Below, in pieces: positions 1 through 8,400 of a DNA stretch of 64,000 nucleotides; the first letter of the stretch is position 1, and every line of letters starts with the position of its first letter. The translations under genes were made by a program, and so were the position numbers. The DNA comes from Tatumella ptyseos ATCC 33301 (GTDB lineage Bacteria; Pseudomonadota; Gammaproteobacteria; Enterobacterales; Enterobacteriaceae): the NCBI RefSeq assembly GCF_000735525.1, contig NZ_JMPR01000035.1, forward strand, positions 1 through 64,000, in the 5' to 3' direction. Under the pieces are notes generated by a model. The model saw only the letters and a list, made by a program, of their open reading frames with translations. It was not told where the DNA came from and made no database searches.

Positions 1-152
1 CCCGACCAACGGTGCAAACATCCGCGGAAAAGCGGATTGTGATTTTGTTTTAAAACCGGAAAACAGTGGCGATGCCCGGATAGCAGGTGTTGGGGCGCTA
101 TCCGCAGCGCCGAACGCAGAGTGACGGCCAGATGCCGGTGAGGCAGAAAATA

Positions 153-218
153 AGGCAATAAAAAAGCCTGAACTTTCGTTCAGGCTCTCTTAAAGAATGA
201 TGGCGGTGAGGGAGGGAT
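153..218. repeat. 66-bp direct repeat, copy 1 (tRNA-Ser 3' end plus terminator)
   Basis: This 66-bp stretch is identical to 331-396. It holds a complete copy of the terminator hairpin that follows the tRNA-Ser gene and the last 18 bases of the tRNA itself on the minus strand, including CCA. Identity stops abruptly at 219, where copy 2 continues into the intact tRNA and copy 1 does not. It looks like the trace of a duplicated or deleted tRNA gene, or of an integration event at the tRNA 3' end. Confidence 0.9.
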
Positions 219-330
219 ACACTCGCTGCGTAGCAGCTCGCCCTTCGGGGGGCCGCTGGCCCTGCAAAACCTGTCAGGTTTTGTCGAACCCTGCGAGGGT
301 TCTCACCCTCCCGGCAGGATGCCTGCTGAC
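219..330. other. spacer between the two repeats, rich in hairpins
   Basis: No gene is visible. The segment holds a 19-base perfect palindrome at 265-283 (9-bp arms around one base) and a 7-bp stem with a GCG loop at 286-302. The second hairpin resembles a T-arm consensus, so the spacer may be a degenerate tRNA-derived sequence. Its function is unknown. Confidence 0.6.
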
Positions 331-396
331 AGGCAATAAAAAAGCCTGAACTTTCGTTCAGGCTCTCTTAAAGAATGATGGCGGTGAGGGAGGGAT
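331..396. repeat. 66-bp direct repeat, copy 2 (overlaps the intact tRNA-Ser)
   Basis: Identical to 153-218. It spans the terminator hairpin of the tRNA and the 3' 18 bases of the functional tRNA gene. Confidence 0.9.
337..366 (-). terminator. Rho-independent terminator of tRNA-Ser
   Basis: Read on the minus strand, an 8-bp stem (343-350 with 357-364) is followed by a U-run (337-343). It lies 13 bases past the tRNA 3' end. A second copy occurs at 159-188 in the repeat. Confidence 0.85.
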
Positions 397-466
397 TCGA
401 ACCCTCGATACGTTGCCGTATACACACTTTCCAGGCGTGCTCCTTCAGCCACTCGGACACCTCACC
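379..466 (-). tRNA. tRNA-Ser (anticodon GGA)
   Basis: The minus strand reads GGTGAGG at the 5' end, pairing over 7 bp with CCTCACC, followed by discriminator G and an encoded CCA. The anticodon loop CTGGAAA gives anticodon GGA, which reads UCC and UCU codons. A long variable arm between the anticodon and T arms, and 88 bases in total, are typical of class II serine tRNAs. It corresponds to the serW/serX type of E. coli. The 3' end is duplicated 178 bp further on in the direction of transcription. Confidence 0.95.
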
Positions 467-636
467 ACTTTTTGTTGTCAGTCGCTGTAGCGGCTAACGG
501 GGCGCTACTATAGGGAGTCAGTCGCAAACGGTCAAGAATTATTTTTCTCTTTTGTTTTACCCGGTTAGCTTATGAACGAATTGCTTTATATAACCGCAAT
601 TCGCTGCTTTTTCGGGCAGGGGTTGCGGTTGCAGGA

Positions 637-1167
637 TCAGTCTTTCACTTGTTCAGAGTAACGCTTACGCAGCTTCTGAAGTTTAGGCGGGATCACTGCC
701 AGACAAAAACCGTTGCGCTGACCTTCACCTTCCCAGTAGTTCTGATGATAGTCTTCAGCCGGATACCAGGTCTGTAACGGTTCGATAGTGGTGACTATCG
801 GCGCACTGTGGTCAGCAGCGGCGCGGGCGATGGCGGCTTTCGCTTCCAGTTCCTGCGCCGGGGTGGCCGGGAAAATAGCAGAGCGGTACTGAGTACCGAT
901 GTCATTCCCCTGGCGGTTCAGCTGGGTAGGGTCATGAGTCGCGAAACTGATATCCAACAGGTCTCCATAACTGACCAGTGCCGGATCAAAACCGATACGA
1001 ATAGCTTCAGCGTGGCCTGTCGTCCCTTCACAGACGGTCTGGTAAGTCGGATCCACAGTGGTTCCGCCGGTGTAACCGCTCTCGACCGATACCACACCCT
1101 TAATGCTTTTAAATACCGCTTCGGTACACCAGAAGCAGCCTCCGGCAAGCACAATCGTTTCTGTCAT
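637..1167 (-). CDS. msrA: peptide methionine sulfoxide reductase A
   Basis: MsrA reduces methionine-S-sulfoxide in proteins with electrons from thioredoxin. The 176-aa protein carries the catalytic motif GCFWCTE with the nucleophilic cysteine at residue 11, and later YHQNYW, a conserved substrate-pocket segment. It is a short MsrA without the N-terminal extension of the E. coli enzyme. The first ten or so codons appear to have been supplied by the mobile island next to it: the 21 bp at 1128-1148, covering the GGCFW codons, recur at 3702-3722 inside an orphan msrA start. A ribosome-binding sequence of the AGGAGAG type precedes the ATG at 1167. Confidence 0.95.
   Translation of the reverse strand: MTETIVLAGGCFWCTEAVFKSIKGVVSVESGYTGGTTVDPTYQTVCEGTTGHAEAIRIGFDPALVSYGDLLDISFATHDPTQLNRQGNDIGTQYRSAIFPATPAQELEAKAAIARAAADHSAPIVTTIEPLQTWYPAEDYHQNYWEGEGQRNGFCLAVIPPKLQKLRKRYSEQVKD
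1128..1148. repeat. candidate attachment site, left (inside msrA codons for GGCFW)
   Basis: This 21-bp segment matches 3702-3722 with one mismatch (T at 1141, C at 3715), in the same orientation and the same codon phase. The two copies bracket about 2.55 kb of AT-rich island with an integrase fragment close to the left copy. This arrangement is expected if the island integrated by site-specific recombination in the 5' coding end of msrA. Part of the similarity could come simply from the conserved GGCFW motif. Confidence 0.6.
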
Positions 1168-1292
1168 TTTTCTCTCCTAAGTCCTTGTCGCGTAATGGTA
1201 ATATTATCTCAGGAACCGAAATAACCACTACCAAATTTTGGTTGATCGCTGTAAAATATGGCAAAAAGGCAGCCAAATTTTAGAGGTTCCTG

Positions 1293-1814
1293 ATGACCAG
1301 CACCACACCGCGAGGCATTCAAGAAATTAGTTGTACATTAAAAGATGACACTGTCAAGAGTGCACATCGTGTGCGGATTACAAGGCAGAACTTCAAAGGT
1401 CAACGGAGTAGAGTTTTTTATAACTTAAATGAAGCCAAAGAATATTTGTCACTCTCAAAAAGCGTCCAAGGTAAAAAGTTAATTTATTCCATTGAGCACA
1501 CAGAAGAAGAAAAATATTGTGCTGACAAAGAAAATCGGAATGATTTTAGCTTTGAGAATTTTTTGAAGCTCTACATTCGTGATTACATTGATACCAAGCC
1601 ACGAGAAAATGAGATTCAAAAAAGATACCATGCAAGCACGGTAGCTTTTTACAATATTGTTCTTGAAGCTTCCATTCTTGATAGATCCCCCACCTATAAA
1701 GAAAAAGTAGACATGGGTATCGGCAATCCTGAAGATCCAGTTTATAATTCCTTCGGAAAATACGACATTCGAAAAACCACTAACAAAAAGCATTACTTAA
1801 ATAGAGAAAGATGA
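1293..1814 (+). pseudogene. probable tyrosine integrase, N-terminal fragment
   Basis: The 173-aa product begins with a short basic beta-rich segment (VRITRQNFKGQRSRVFYNL then EAKEYLSLSK) like the arm-type DNA-binding domain of tyrosine recombinases. A helical segment (about 85-165) follows that resembles a core-binding domain. The catalytic domain with the R-H-R-Y residues is missing: the frame stops at 1814 and nothing similar follows. A good ribosome-binding site (AGAGG) precedes the ATG. The gene points away from msrA and starts 145 bp from the candidate left attachment site, the usual place for an integrase. Two CCAAATTTT repeats at 1231 and 1273 could be arm-type sites. The family assignment rests on pattern recognition only. 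Confidence 0.55.
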
Positions 1815-1866
1815 GCTCCTAGATTTATTTATTCAGTTTTCCAACTAATACAAAATGTAGATGATT

Positions 1867-3229
1867 ATGAAAAAATATGACCACTTCGAAGAATACGAAT
1901 GGATTGGCTTGTTTTGGGCGGAAACCATTCCAAATGAATCAGAAATATCCATGGAATTTCCGGGGAAACTAACTTACAGTATTGAAAATGGAGTCCAATT
2001 AAGTTTCCTTTACCCGGCGGTAAAAAAATAAAAAATTAAAATATATCCATGGCGCCCTTGAAAACGGGGAGAAATGCACACTATTTGGGGATTTTGATCC
2101 AGACAGGTTTGGTTTTCATTTTGGTGAAATTTCTATATATAAAGCAAAGATTACTTTTAATTCTGTAATTTTCGGGATTCATACAACCACTGAGGATAAA
2201 TTCGACGGAATATCATTGGATCTTACTAACTTCCAAGAGTTTTGCCACCCTCAAGGATTTCTAGACTTGGCAAAATATTCTGAGAAACCGATTTTCGCTG
2301 AATATCATGGCGACATTGAAATATCGTTGGTGAACAGTGCGAAATTCAAACAGTTAGAGTTCAATGTTGATACACTTTTTCATTGCAGAAATGAAGAAGC
2401 AGGTCTTGAGATAAAGAATGCAATAAAAGAAGTAATTGAAAAATACAAGGGCGAAGAAATACTTACCAGGACGGATATAGGCTGGGAGTTGTTGTTAAAA
2501 AATAAAAACGGCCTAACTATTTATGAAGCAATGAAAAATACTTTACTGATAGAGCAATTCTTGTCTCTATTGATTTTCTCTCCAACAAGAAGAACACGAT
2601 TAAATGTACTAAATCGAAGCGACGAACAGCCGGATCGTTTCAAGTATTTACCCACCTTAACAACCCTATTTGACATAAGCAAATTTAAAGAAAAGGTTCT
2701 CAAGGCAAATTTATCACACATGTATCTTCCAATTAATGGAAGAAATATTGATTTTGGAAAAACAATAAAAAACTGGTTTGCTGAATATGAGAAATTCCAA
2801 ATGTATGCATTTTCTTTGTCTAATAAATTTGGAAGAACAACAGAGCCTGAAATAAGATCAGAAATAATTGTCAATCTCGCACAAATAGAAGCAATTGCAA
2901 ATAGTTTAGGAAAAACAAAGTCAAACGAAAAGTATGACTTTCCCATATCACACTATGATAAAGGCCAAATAAGAGAAACTCTCCGAAGAAGTCTTAAATT
3001 GTCAGAGTCAGAAAAGATAGGAGCAGCATTATCTGAGTTAAGAAGTGAAATTGCACATTTTGGCAGACCAATAACCAGGATAAAAAAAATGTCCCTCTCG
3101 GATTTGCACACTGTTCAAAAGTGCTTGAGTTTTATCATATGTTCTTCTATATACGAGAAGTTAGGGATTCCCGAAAAAAATATCTCTGCATTCCAGGAGC
3201 GGCATTTGTCCCAAACCAATCGATTTTAA
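1867..3229 (+). pseudogene. apeA: ApeA-type HEPN anti-phage protein, frameshifted
   Basis: Two frames together encode one protein of about 453 aa. Frame 1 (from ATG 1867, or 1861) gives an ApeA N-terminal signature (YEWIGLFWAE, then GKLTYSIENGVQLSF) and stops at 2031. The next frame, open from 2024, continues it with HGALENGEKCTLFGDF and FGIHTTTEDKFDGISLDL and runs to 3229. Removing one A from the seven-A run at 2022-2028 joins them. The C-terminal part ends in a HEPN domain with the RNase motif R-x4-H (RSEIAH, codons at 3041-3058). In the known family ApeA acts as an abortive-infection effector. Here it is probably inactive, unless slippage on the A-run restores the frame. It is AT-rich and lies in a mobile remnant. 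Confidence 0.75.
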
Positions 3230-3300
3230 TAAATACATTAACCAAATGCCTTTAGAAGATAATAAAATTGAACCTGAAGATTAGTTGAATTCAAACTCTG

Positions 3301-3343
3301 AATAATAAAAAATCCAGTCATTCCGACTGGTTTTTTTATTATT
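3301..3343. terminator. bidirectional terminator after apeA
   Basis: An inverted repeat pairs CCAGTC with GACTGG around ATTCC and extends into flanking A-run and T-run arms (AATAATAAAAAA with TTTTTTTATTATT). It would terminate transcription from both sides, isolating the apeA remnant from the IS200 remnant. Confidence 0.8.
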
Positions 3344-3348
3344 CAGAA

Positions 3349-3515
3349 AACCCCCAGTTAGGCTGGGGGTTCCGTAAAGCTTTCAGCTTTGTGCCGTATA
3401 TAAAAAACCCTTTTGATTTGTTAAAACACCTTGCGGTCTGGTAACTGCAAAGGTTCAACAGGAAATCAAAAGGAGGTCCTAATGACGAAAAGAACTTAGC
3501 GCATATCCGATGCCT
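3349..3515 (+). mobile_element. IS200-type element, left-end remnant with broken tnpA start
   Basis: The segment holds the typical subterminal hairpin of an IS200/IS605 element (9-bp stem 3349-3371), a second hairpin at 3375-3389, and an inverted repeat (CCCTTTTGATTT at 3408 with AAATCAAAAGG near 3464) that would enclose the ribosome-binding site, as known for IS200 leaders. The transposase start at 3482 is damaged: ATG runs into a stop after five codons. In a shifted frame EKNLAHIR resembles the start of IS200 TnpA, then similarity ends near 3515. No right end is recognised. It is a dead fragment. Confidence 0.7.
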
Positions 3516-3693
3516 ACCATGAAGCTGGACCAGATCGTCAGGGTCCTTCTAACTCATGAGGTCCTTGGGGGACCGGCACCAGCCAAAGAACAGCACCTTG
3601 GATGAGTAACCAATAAAAATCAACAAAAAATATGTAGCCATATAGATCAATAAGTTCCAAGAGTTTTGTTGCCATAAAAATACATAACTAGTC

Positions 3694-3744
3694 TTATAGA
3701 TACCAGAAGCAGCCCCCGGCAATTACTGCATATTCAATAGTCAT
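3694..3744 (-). pseudogene. msrA: orphan msrA start (16 codons), displaced by island insertion
   Basis: The minus strand reads MTIEYAVIAGGCFWYL and then stops. GGCFW is the active-site motif of MsrA. The motif aligns in phase with the intact msrA at 637-1167, so joining this start to that gene body at the shared 21 bp would recreate an in-frame msrA. The simplest reading is that this is the original msrA 5' end, cut off when the island entered. A purine-rich ribosome-binding sequence (GAGAGAAC) remains upstream. Confidence 0.75.
3702..3722. repeat. candidate attachment site, right
   Basis: Matches 1128-1148 at 20 of 21 positions, same orientation. It marks the right boundary of the island: beyond it the sequence returns to the base composition of the core chromosome. 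Confidence 0.6.
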
Positions 3745-4347
3745 AATAAGTTCTCTCTTGTGTACTGCTTCATTGTGCTTATGAGTATATCAGATGCGCT
3801 CAATAACCCATTTTTCAACCCGGCCTGTCATTAAATGCCGAAGGCGGAGCAGGCTCCCGGGATGATCTGAACGATTTTCCATCAGAAAACCTGCACATTG
3901 AGTCATACCTGTCGCCGGAGGAGACCGCCGGAAAATATTCGTCATGCGGCCACGCTGTGGAAAGAACCGACCTCCGTGGCAGGATAAATTACCCAAAGCA
4001 GTCTATTATTAACAATAAAGTAACAAAAGTTAAGCGTGGGTGAAAATATCTGAACTCAGTAAAACTGAAAGGCGTGCTGCAAGACTCAATCCGCCTCTCT
4101 GCCACCGGGATCTGACCGGGCCCCGAAACCTGAATAATATGCCCGGGACCCTCGTTGCCTGCCTCACCGGCATACCTCCGGGTGCGTTGGCCACTATCTC
4201 CGGTCGCCTGCGGCATAACGTCGTTAAAATGGCAGGATCCTGGTCAATACTCCGTTGAAAATCAGCGTAATGACTGCCATTGGACATACGCTCTGCATGC
4301 CGGTGTTACCCGGTACCGATAATCCTCACTAACAAGGAATCTTCAGG
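3745..4347. other. intergenic stretch upstream of otsA, no gene recognised
   Basis: About 600 bp without a convincing gene. Short overlapping open frames on both strands show no recognisable motif and poor start contexts. In E. coli the phosphatase gene otsB sits directly upstream of otsA, but nothing here resembles OtsB. The left end presumably still holds the old msrA promoter. Confidence 0.5.
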
Positions 4348-5754
4348 ATGGGTCAATTAGTTGTAGTGTCTAACCGGATAGCTTTGCCGGTGAACGGAAA
4401 AAGCAGTGCAGGCGGGCTGGCCGTGGGCATTCTGGATGCATTAAAAAAGAACGGTGGATTATGGTTTGGCTGGAATGGTGAAATAGCGGAAATTTCCGGA
4501 GAAGAAGAACCGGTGTCAAAAACGTCTCATGACGGTATCAACTATGCTTCATTCAGCCTTAATCAGAATGATTATGATCTGTATTATAGCCAGTACTCTA
4601 ATACGGTGATCTGGCCCGCGTTCCATTACCGGTTAGATCTGGTGGACTACCAGCGCACAGCCTGGGAGGGGTATTGCCGCGTAAATCAGTTACTGGCTGC
4701 CAGACTTGCCCCCTTACTCAGTGAAGGCGATATCGTCTGGGCGCACGATTATCATTTGCTGCCGTTTGCCGCAGAATTACGTAAGGCAGGAAAAAATCCG
4801 CCTGTCGGTTTTTTCCTGCATATTCCTTTTCCGGCCCCGGAGGTTTTTAATGCGTTGCCGGACCACAAAACGCTCCTTGAAATGCTCTGCAGCTATGATC
4901 TGCTAGGGTTTCAGACGAAAAATGATAAACAGGCGTTTCTCAGCAGCCTGGATCAGGCCACCGGGCTTACTAAGACGGAAGAGGGCCGCTATCAGGCATT
5001 CGGGCGTACATTCAGTGTTGATCATTACCCGATCGGCATTGAACCTGAAAGTATCCGGCAAATAGCTGCCGGGCCGTTACCGCCGAAAATGGTGGCCATC
5101 CGCGAAGAGTTGGGGGATGCAAAGAATATTATTGCCTGCGAGCGACTGGATTACTCCAAGGGCTTGCCGGAGCGATTTCTGGCGTATGAAGCCTTGCTGG
5201 AGCACCATCCGCGCCACCGGGGACATATCCGTTATACCCAGATAGCACCGACTTCCAGGGGAGAAGTGCAGGCTTATCAGAAAATCCGCCATCAGCTGGA
5301 AACCGAAGCCGGACGGATTAACGGTAAATACGGTACGCTCAGCTGGACGCCGCTCTATTATCTTAATCAGCACTTTGACAGACGCTTGCTGATGAAAATA
5401 TTCCGCCTGACGGATATTGCGCTGATCACGCCACTGAGGGATGGGATGAACCTGGTCGCTAAAGAGTATGTTGCCGCGCAGGATCCTGAAAACCCCGGGG
5501 TGTTGATCTTGTCACGTTTTGCCGGCGCCGCCTGCGAACTGACGTCAGCACTGATAGTGAATCCGTATGATCGCGGGGAAGTTGCTGCAGCCATCGACCA
5601 GGCGATCACGATGCCCCTCAGCGAACGCATTGAACGTTATCAGCAGATGATGGCGGTACTGACGCATCAGACAATAGATCGCTGGCGGGATACTTTCCTG
5701 CAGGACTTACGTTCAGTGGGCCGTCTGACCGGTGAACCACAGGACAGGGGCTAA
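4348..5754 (+). CDS. otsA: trehalose-6-phosphate synthase
   Basis: OtsA (GT20 family) joins UDP-glucose and glucose-6-phosphate to trehalose-6-phosphate, the first step of osmoprotectant trehalose synthesis. The 468-aa product has the N-terminal SNRIALP and GGLAVG glucose-6-phosphate loop, the HDYHLL segment, ERLDYSKGLPER and the C-terminal LRDGMNLVAKEY motif, all standard for the family, and the usual full length. A ribosome-binding AAGGA precedes the ATG. The partner otsB, normally overlapping just upstream, is absent here, so the phosphatase must be encoded elsewhere or replaced. otsA converges with argS. Confidence 0.95.
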   Translation: MGQLVVVSNRIALPVNGKSSAGGLAVGILDALKKNGGLWFGWNGEIAEISGEEEPVSKTSHDGINYASFSLNQNDYDLYYSQYSNTVIWPAFHYRLDLVDYQRTAWEGYCRVNQLLAARLAPLLSEGDIVWAHDYHLLPFAAELRKAGKNPPVGFFLHIPFPAPEVFNALPDHKTLLEMLCSYDLLGFQTKNDKQAFLSSLDQATGLTKTEEGRYQAFGRTFSVDHYPIGIEPESIRQIAAGPLPPKMVAIREELGDAKNIIACERLDYSKGLPERFLAYEALLEHHPRHRGHIRYTQIAPTSRGEVQAYQKIRHQLETEAGRINGKYGTLSWTPLYYLNQHFDRRLLMKIFRLTDIALITPLRDGMNLVAKEYVAAQDPENPGVLILSRFAGAACELTSALIVNPYDRGEVAAAIDQAITMPLSERIERYQQMMAVLTHQTIDRWRDTFLQDLRSVGRLTGEPQDRG

Positions 5755-5828
5755 GTGTAAGAATGAAGGTCAGTGAGTGTCAGCCGGTCACGGGTCGGCC
5801 CCGACAGATGCCGGGGCGACGGGGACAG

Positions 5829-7559
5829 TTACATCCGGTCAACTGTCCTGATACCCAGGGTATCCAGACCACACTTCAGCGTCTTCGCGGTCAGGCTCGC
5901 CAGCTTCAGGCGGCTCTGACGGGTTTTCTCGTCGGCAGCAGCCAGAATAGGGCAATGTTCATAAAACCCGGAAAACAGGCCAGCCAGATCATACAGGTAA
6001 GAGCACATCACATGCGGAGTACCTTCACGGGCCACCTGCAGCAGTGTTTCTTCAAACTGTAACAGACGGGTTGCCAGGGCCGCTTCACGGCTTTCAGTCA
6101 GAATGATCTCACCCTCTGCGGCATGGACATCAGCGCCGGCCTTACGGAACACGGACAGCACACGTGTGTAGGCATACAGCAGGTAAGGAGCGGTGTTTCC
6201 TTCAAAGGCCAGCATATTGTCCCAATCAAAAATGTAATCAGTGGTACGGTTTTTTGACAGGTCGGCATATTTCACTGCGCCGATACCAATGACTTCTGCC
6301 AGGTTCTGCAGTTCATCTTCGGCCATCTCAGGGTTTTTGCTTCTGACCAGCGTCAGGGCGCGATCGTGGGCTTCATCCAGCAGGTCGGCCAGTTTAATGG
6401 TACCACCGGCACGGGTTTTGAAAGGACGCCCGTCTTTCCCCAGCATCATTCCGAACATATGATGTTCCAGCGGGATACTTTCCGGCACATAACCGGCTTT
6501 ACGGACAATGGTCCATGCCTGCATCAGGTGCTGGTGCTGGCGGGAGTCAATGTAGTAAAGCACGCGATCGGCTTTCAGGGTTTCATAACGGTATTTGGCA
6601 CAGGCGATATCCGTAGTGGTGTACAGGTAGCCACCATCTTTTTTACGGATGATCACTCCCATAGGTTCGCCTTCTTTATTTTTATATTCATCCAGGAAAA
6701 CGACGACAGCACCTTCACTTTCCACGGCCAGACCTTTCGCTTCCAGGTCGGCAACAATCCCCGGTAGCATCGGATTGTACAGGCTTTCACCCATCACATT
6801 ATCGCGGGTCAGGCTGACGTTAAGGCGGTCATAGTTGTGCTGGTTCTGAGCCATGGTGATATCCACCAGCTTTTTCCACATCTGTGCACAGTATTCGTCG
6901 CCACCTTGCAGTTTAACGACATAACCCCGGGCACGTTCGGCAAAGGCTTCATCCTGATCGTAAAGCTGCTTGGCTTCGCGATAAAACGCTTCCAGGTCGG
7001 CAAGCGCGATTTCGGTGTCCTGTTCCTGCTGTTTCTTTTCCAGGAAGGCAATCAGCATACCGAACTGGGTTCCCCAGTCACCGATATGGTTGGCACGGAT
7101 CACGTCATGTCCCAGGAACTCCAGTGTGCGAACTGAAGCATCCCCGATAATGGTTGAACGTAAATGGCCGACATGCATCTCTTTGGCGACATTCGGCGCT
7201 GAATAGTCGATAACGATACGTTGCGCCGTCACCGGAGAAATATTCAGTTTATCGTGGCTCAGCGCCAGCTCAGCCTGTTCCGCCAGGAACGCGGGTTCCA
7301 GGAAGATATTAATAAAGCCCGGACCGGCGATTTCAGTTTTTCCGGCGATACCTTTCAGATCCAGATGGGTGAGAACCTGCTCTGCGAATTGTCGCGGAGC
7401 CTGACCCAGTTTTTTAGCAATAGCCATAATGCCGTTGGCCTGATAATCACCGAACTGTGGTTTGGCAGACTGGCGGACCTGCGGTTCACAGTCAGCAGGC
7501 GCACCTGCTGCGATCATTGCCTGACTGACTTTTTCTGAAAGAAGAGCCTGAATATTCAC
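5829..7559 (-). CDS. argS: arginyl-tRNA synthetase
   Basis: Class I synthetase that charges tRNA-Arg. From the GTG start at 7559 the product is 576 aa, as in E. coli, and begins [10 protein letters not shown]. The GTG is chosen because an AAGGTAA ribosome-binding sequence precedes it and the E. coli protein starts at the same residue; an upstream ATG at 7637 would add 26 residues unlike the family. The N-terminal Add-1 domain is followed by the HIGH-type motif HVGH at residues 129-132 and a C-terminal DALR anticodon-binding domain. It is divergent from yecM. Confidence 0.97.
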   Translation of the reverse strand: MNIQALLSEKVSQAMIAAGAPADCEPQVRQSAKPQFGDYQANGIMAIAKKLGQAPRQFAEQVLTHLDLKGIAGKTEIAGPGFINIFLEPAFLAEQAELALSHDKLNISPVTAQRIVIDYSAPNVAKEMHVGHLRSTIIGDASVRTLEFLGHDVIRANHIGDWGTQFGMLIAFLEKKQQEQDTEIALADLEAFYREAKQLYDQDEAFAERARGYVVKLQGGDEYCAQMWKKLVDITMAQNQHNYDRLNVSLTRDNVMGESLYNPMLPGIVADLEAKGLAVESEGAVVVFLDEYKNKEGEPMGVIIRKKDGGYLYTTTDIACAKYRYETLKADRVLYYIDSRQHQHLMQAWTIVRKAGYVPESIPLEHHMFGMMLGKDGRPFKTRAGGTIKLADLLDEAHDRALTLVRSKNPEMAEDELQNLAEVIGIGAVKYADLSKNRTTDYIFDWDNMLAFEGNTAPYLLYAYTRVLSVFRKAGADVHAAEGEIILTESREAALATRLLQFEETLLQVAREGTPHVMCSYLYDLAGLFSGFYEHCPILAAADEKTRQSRLKLASLTAKTLKCGLDTLGIRTVDRM

Positions 7560-7823
7560 CGAATTACCTTCATAAGCTGTTAAACCCCTGACCTGACAAC
7601 GACAGGCTGTCAGGCGTACGCATGTAAAAAAGCGCAAACGGGTATTAATCGAAATTTAGCACAGCAGTATACGTGAAACCGCGGGTGACGTCAGTAGTCG
7701 GATCGGTGCTACCTTCCCGGTAGTGCCGGCCGGCCTATGGCCGTGAAGATGTTATTTTTATCACGTGACTTTACTTACGCCCGGCAAGCCGCAAAAATAG
7801 CGCCCCGGACCTTATCCTGATAA

Positions 7824-8399
7824 ATGACTATGACTGATAACGCAACTTTTTCCCGCTTCCTGCCCGACCTGGCGGCAGATTTATCCCGTTTCTCTGGTGA
7901 CCTGAGCGCGCTTGCGGAGCGTCTGGGATTACCCCTGGCAGAGTTACAGCCTGACCATATTTCTGTGCGTTGCCATCAGAACACGACAGCAGAACGTTGG
8001 GCTGAAGGACTGTCACAACTGGGGGAGATGTTCTCACAGGCTGAAATTAATCAGCGGCCGATTTGTCTGTTCCGCCTGCATCAGCCGATAAGCTTACTGG
8101 GCTGGCAGATACGGGCGGTGGAATTACCCTGGCCTGGCAGCAAGCGTTATCCTCATGAAGGCTGGGAACATATTGAGGTGGTATTGCCCGGGGATCCTGA
8201 CACGCTCGGGCAACGGGCTATGGCATTGATTGCCGACCACGGGCTGACAGCACCCGGAATTTCGTTTAAAACCAGTCGTCCGGCAGGGGACCAGGATATA
8301 CTGCCTAATCCGACACTGGCGGTGACGGACGGTAAAACGACCATTAAATTTCATCCGCATACCCTGGAAGCGGTAGTCGCCAGCGAACAGGCGAAATAA
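7824..8399 (+). CDS. yecM: YecM, VOC-fold protein of unknown function
   Basis: The 191-aa product matches the YecM family throughout: DHISVRCHQNTTAERW, RPICLFRL, ELPWPGSKRYPHEGWEHIEVVLPGD and PNPTLAVTDGKTTIKFHP. The family has a glyoxalase-like (VOC) fold with conserved histidines that suggest metal binding, but no substrate is known. It lies divergent from argS, as in E. coli, and its end nearly touches the converging C-S lyase gene. Confidence 0.92.
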   Translation: MTMTDNATFSRFLPDLAADLSRFSGDLSALAERLGLPLAELQPDHISVRCHQNTTAERWAEGLSQLGEMFSQAEINQRPICLFRLHQPISLLGWQIRAVELPWPGSKRYPHEGWEHIEVVLPGDPDTLGQRAMALIADHGLTAPGISFKTSRPAGDQDILPNPTLAVTDGKTTIKFHPHTLEAVVASEQAK

Positions 8400-8400
8400 T

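Noticed and set aside
219-330. Hairpin-rich spacer by the tRNA considered as a CRISPR array
   Set aside because: Only two copies of one long repeat with a single spacer; no regular repeat-spacer pattern and no cas genes.
1479-1793. A 104-codon frame opposite the integrase-like gene
   Set aside because: Phe/Ile-rich antisense translation of AT-rich DNA without motif or ribosome-binding site.
3790-4287. Overlapping short frames on both strands upstream of otsA, considered as otsB remnants
   Set aside because: None shows the haloacid dehalogenase motifs of OtsB (DxD and following), and all lack ribosome-binding sites.
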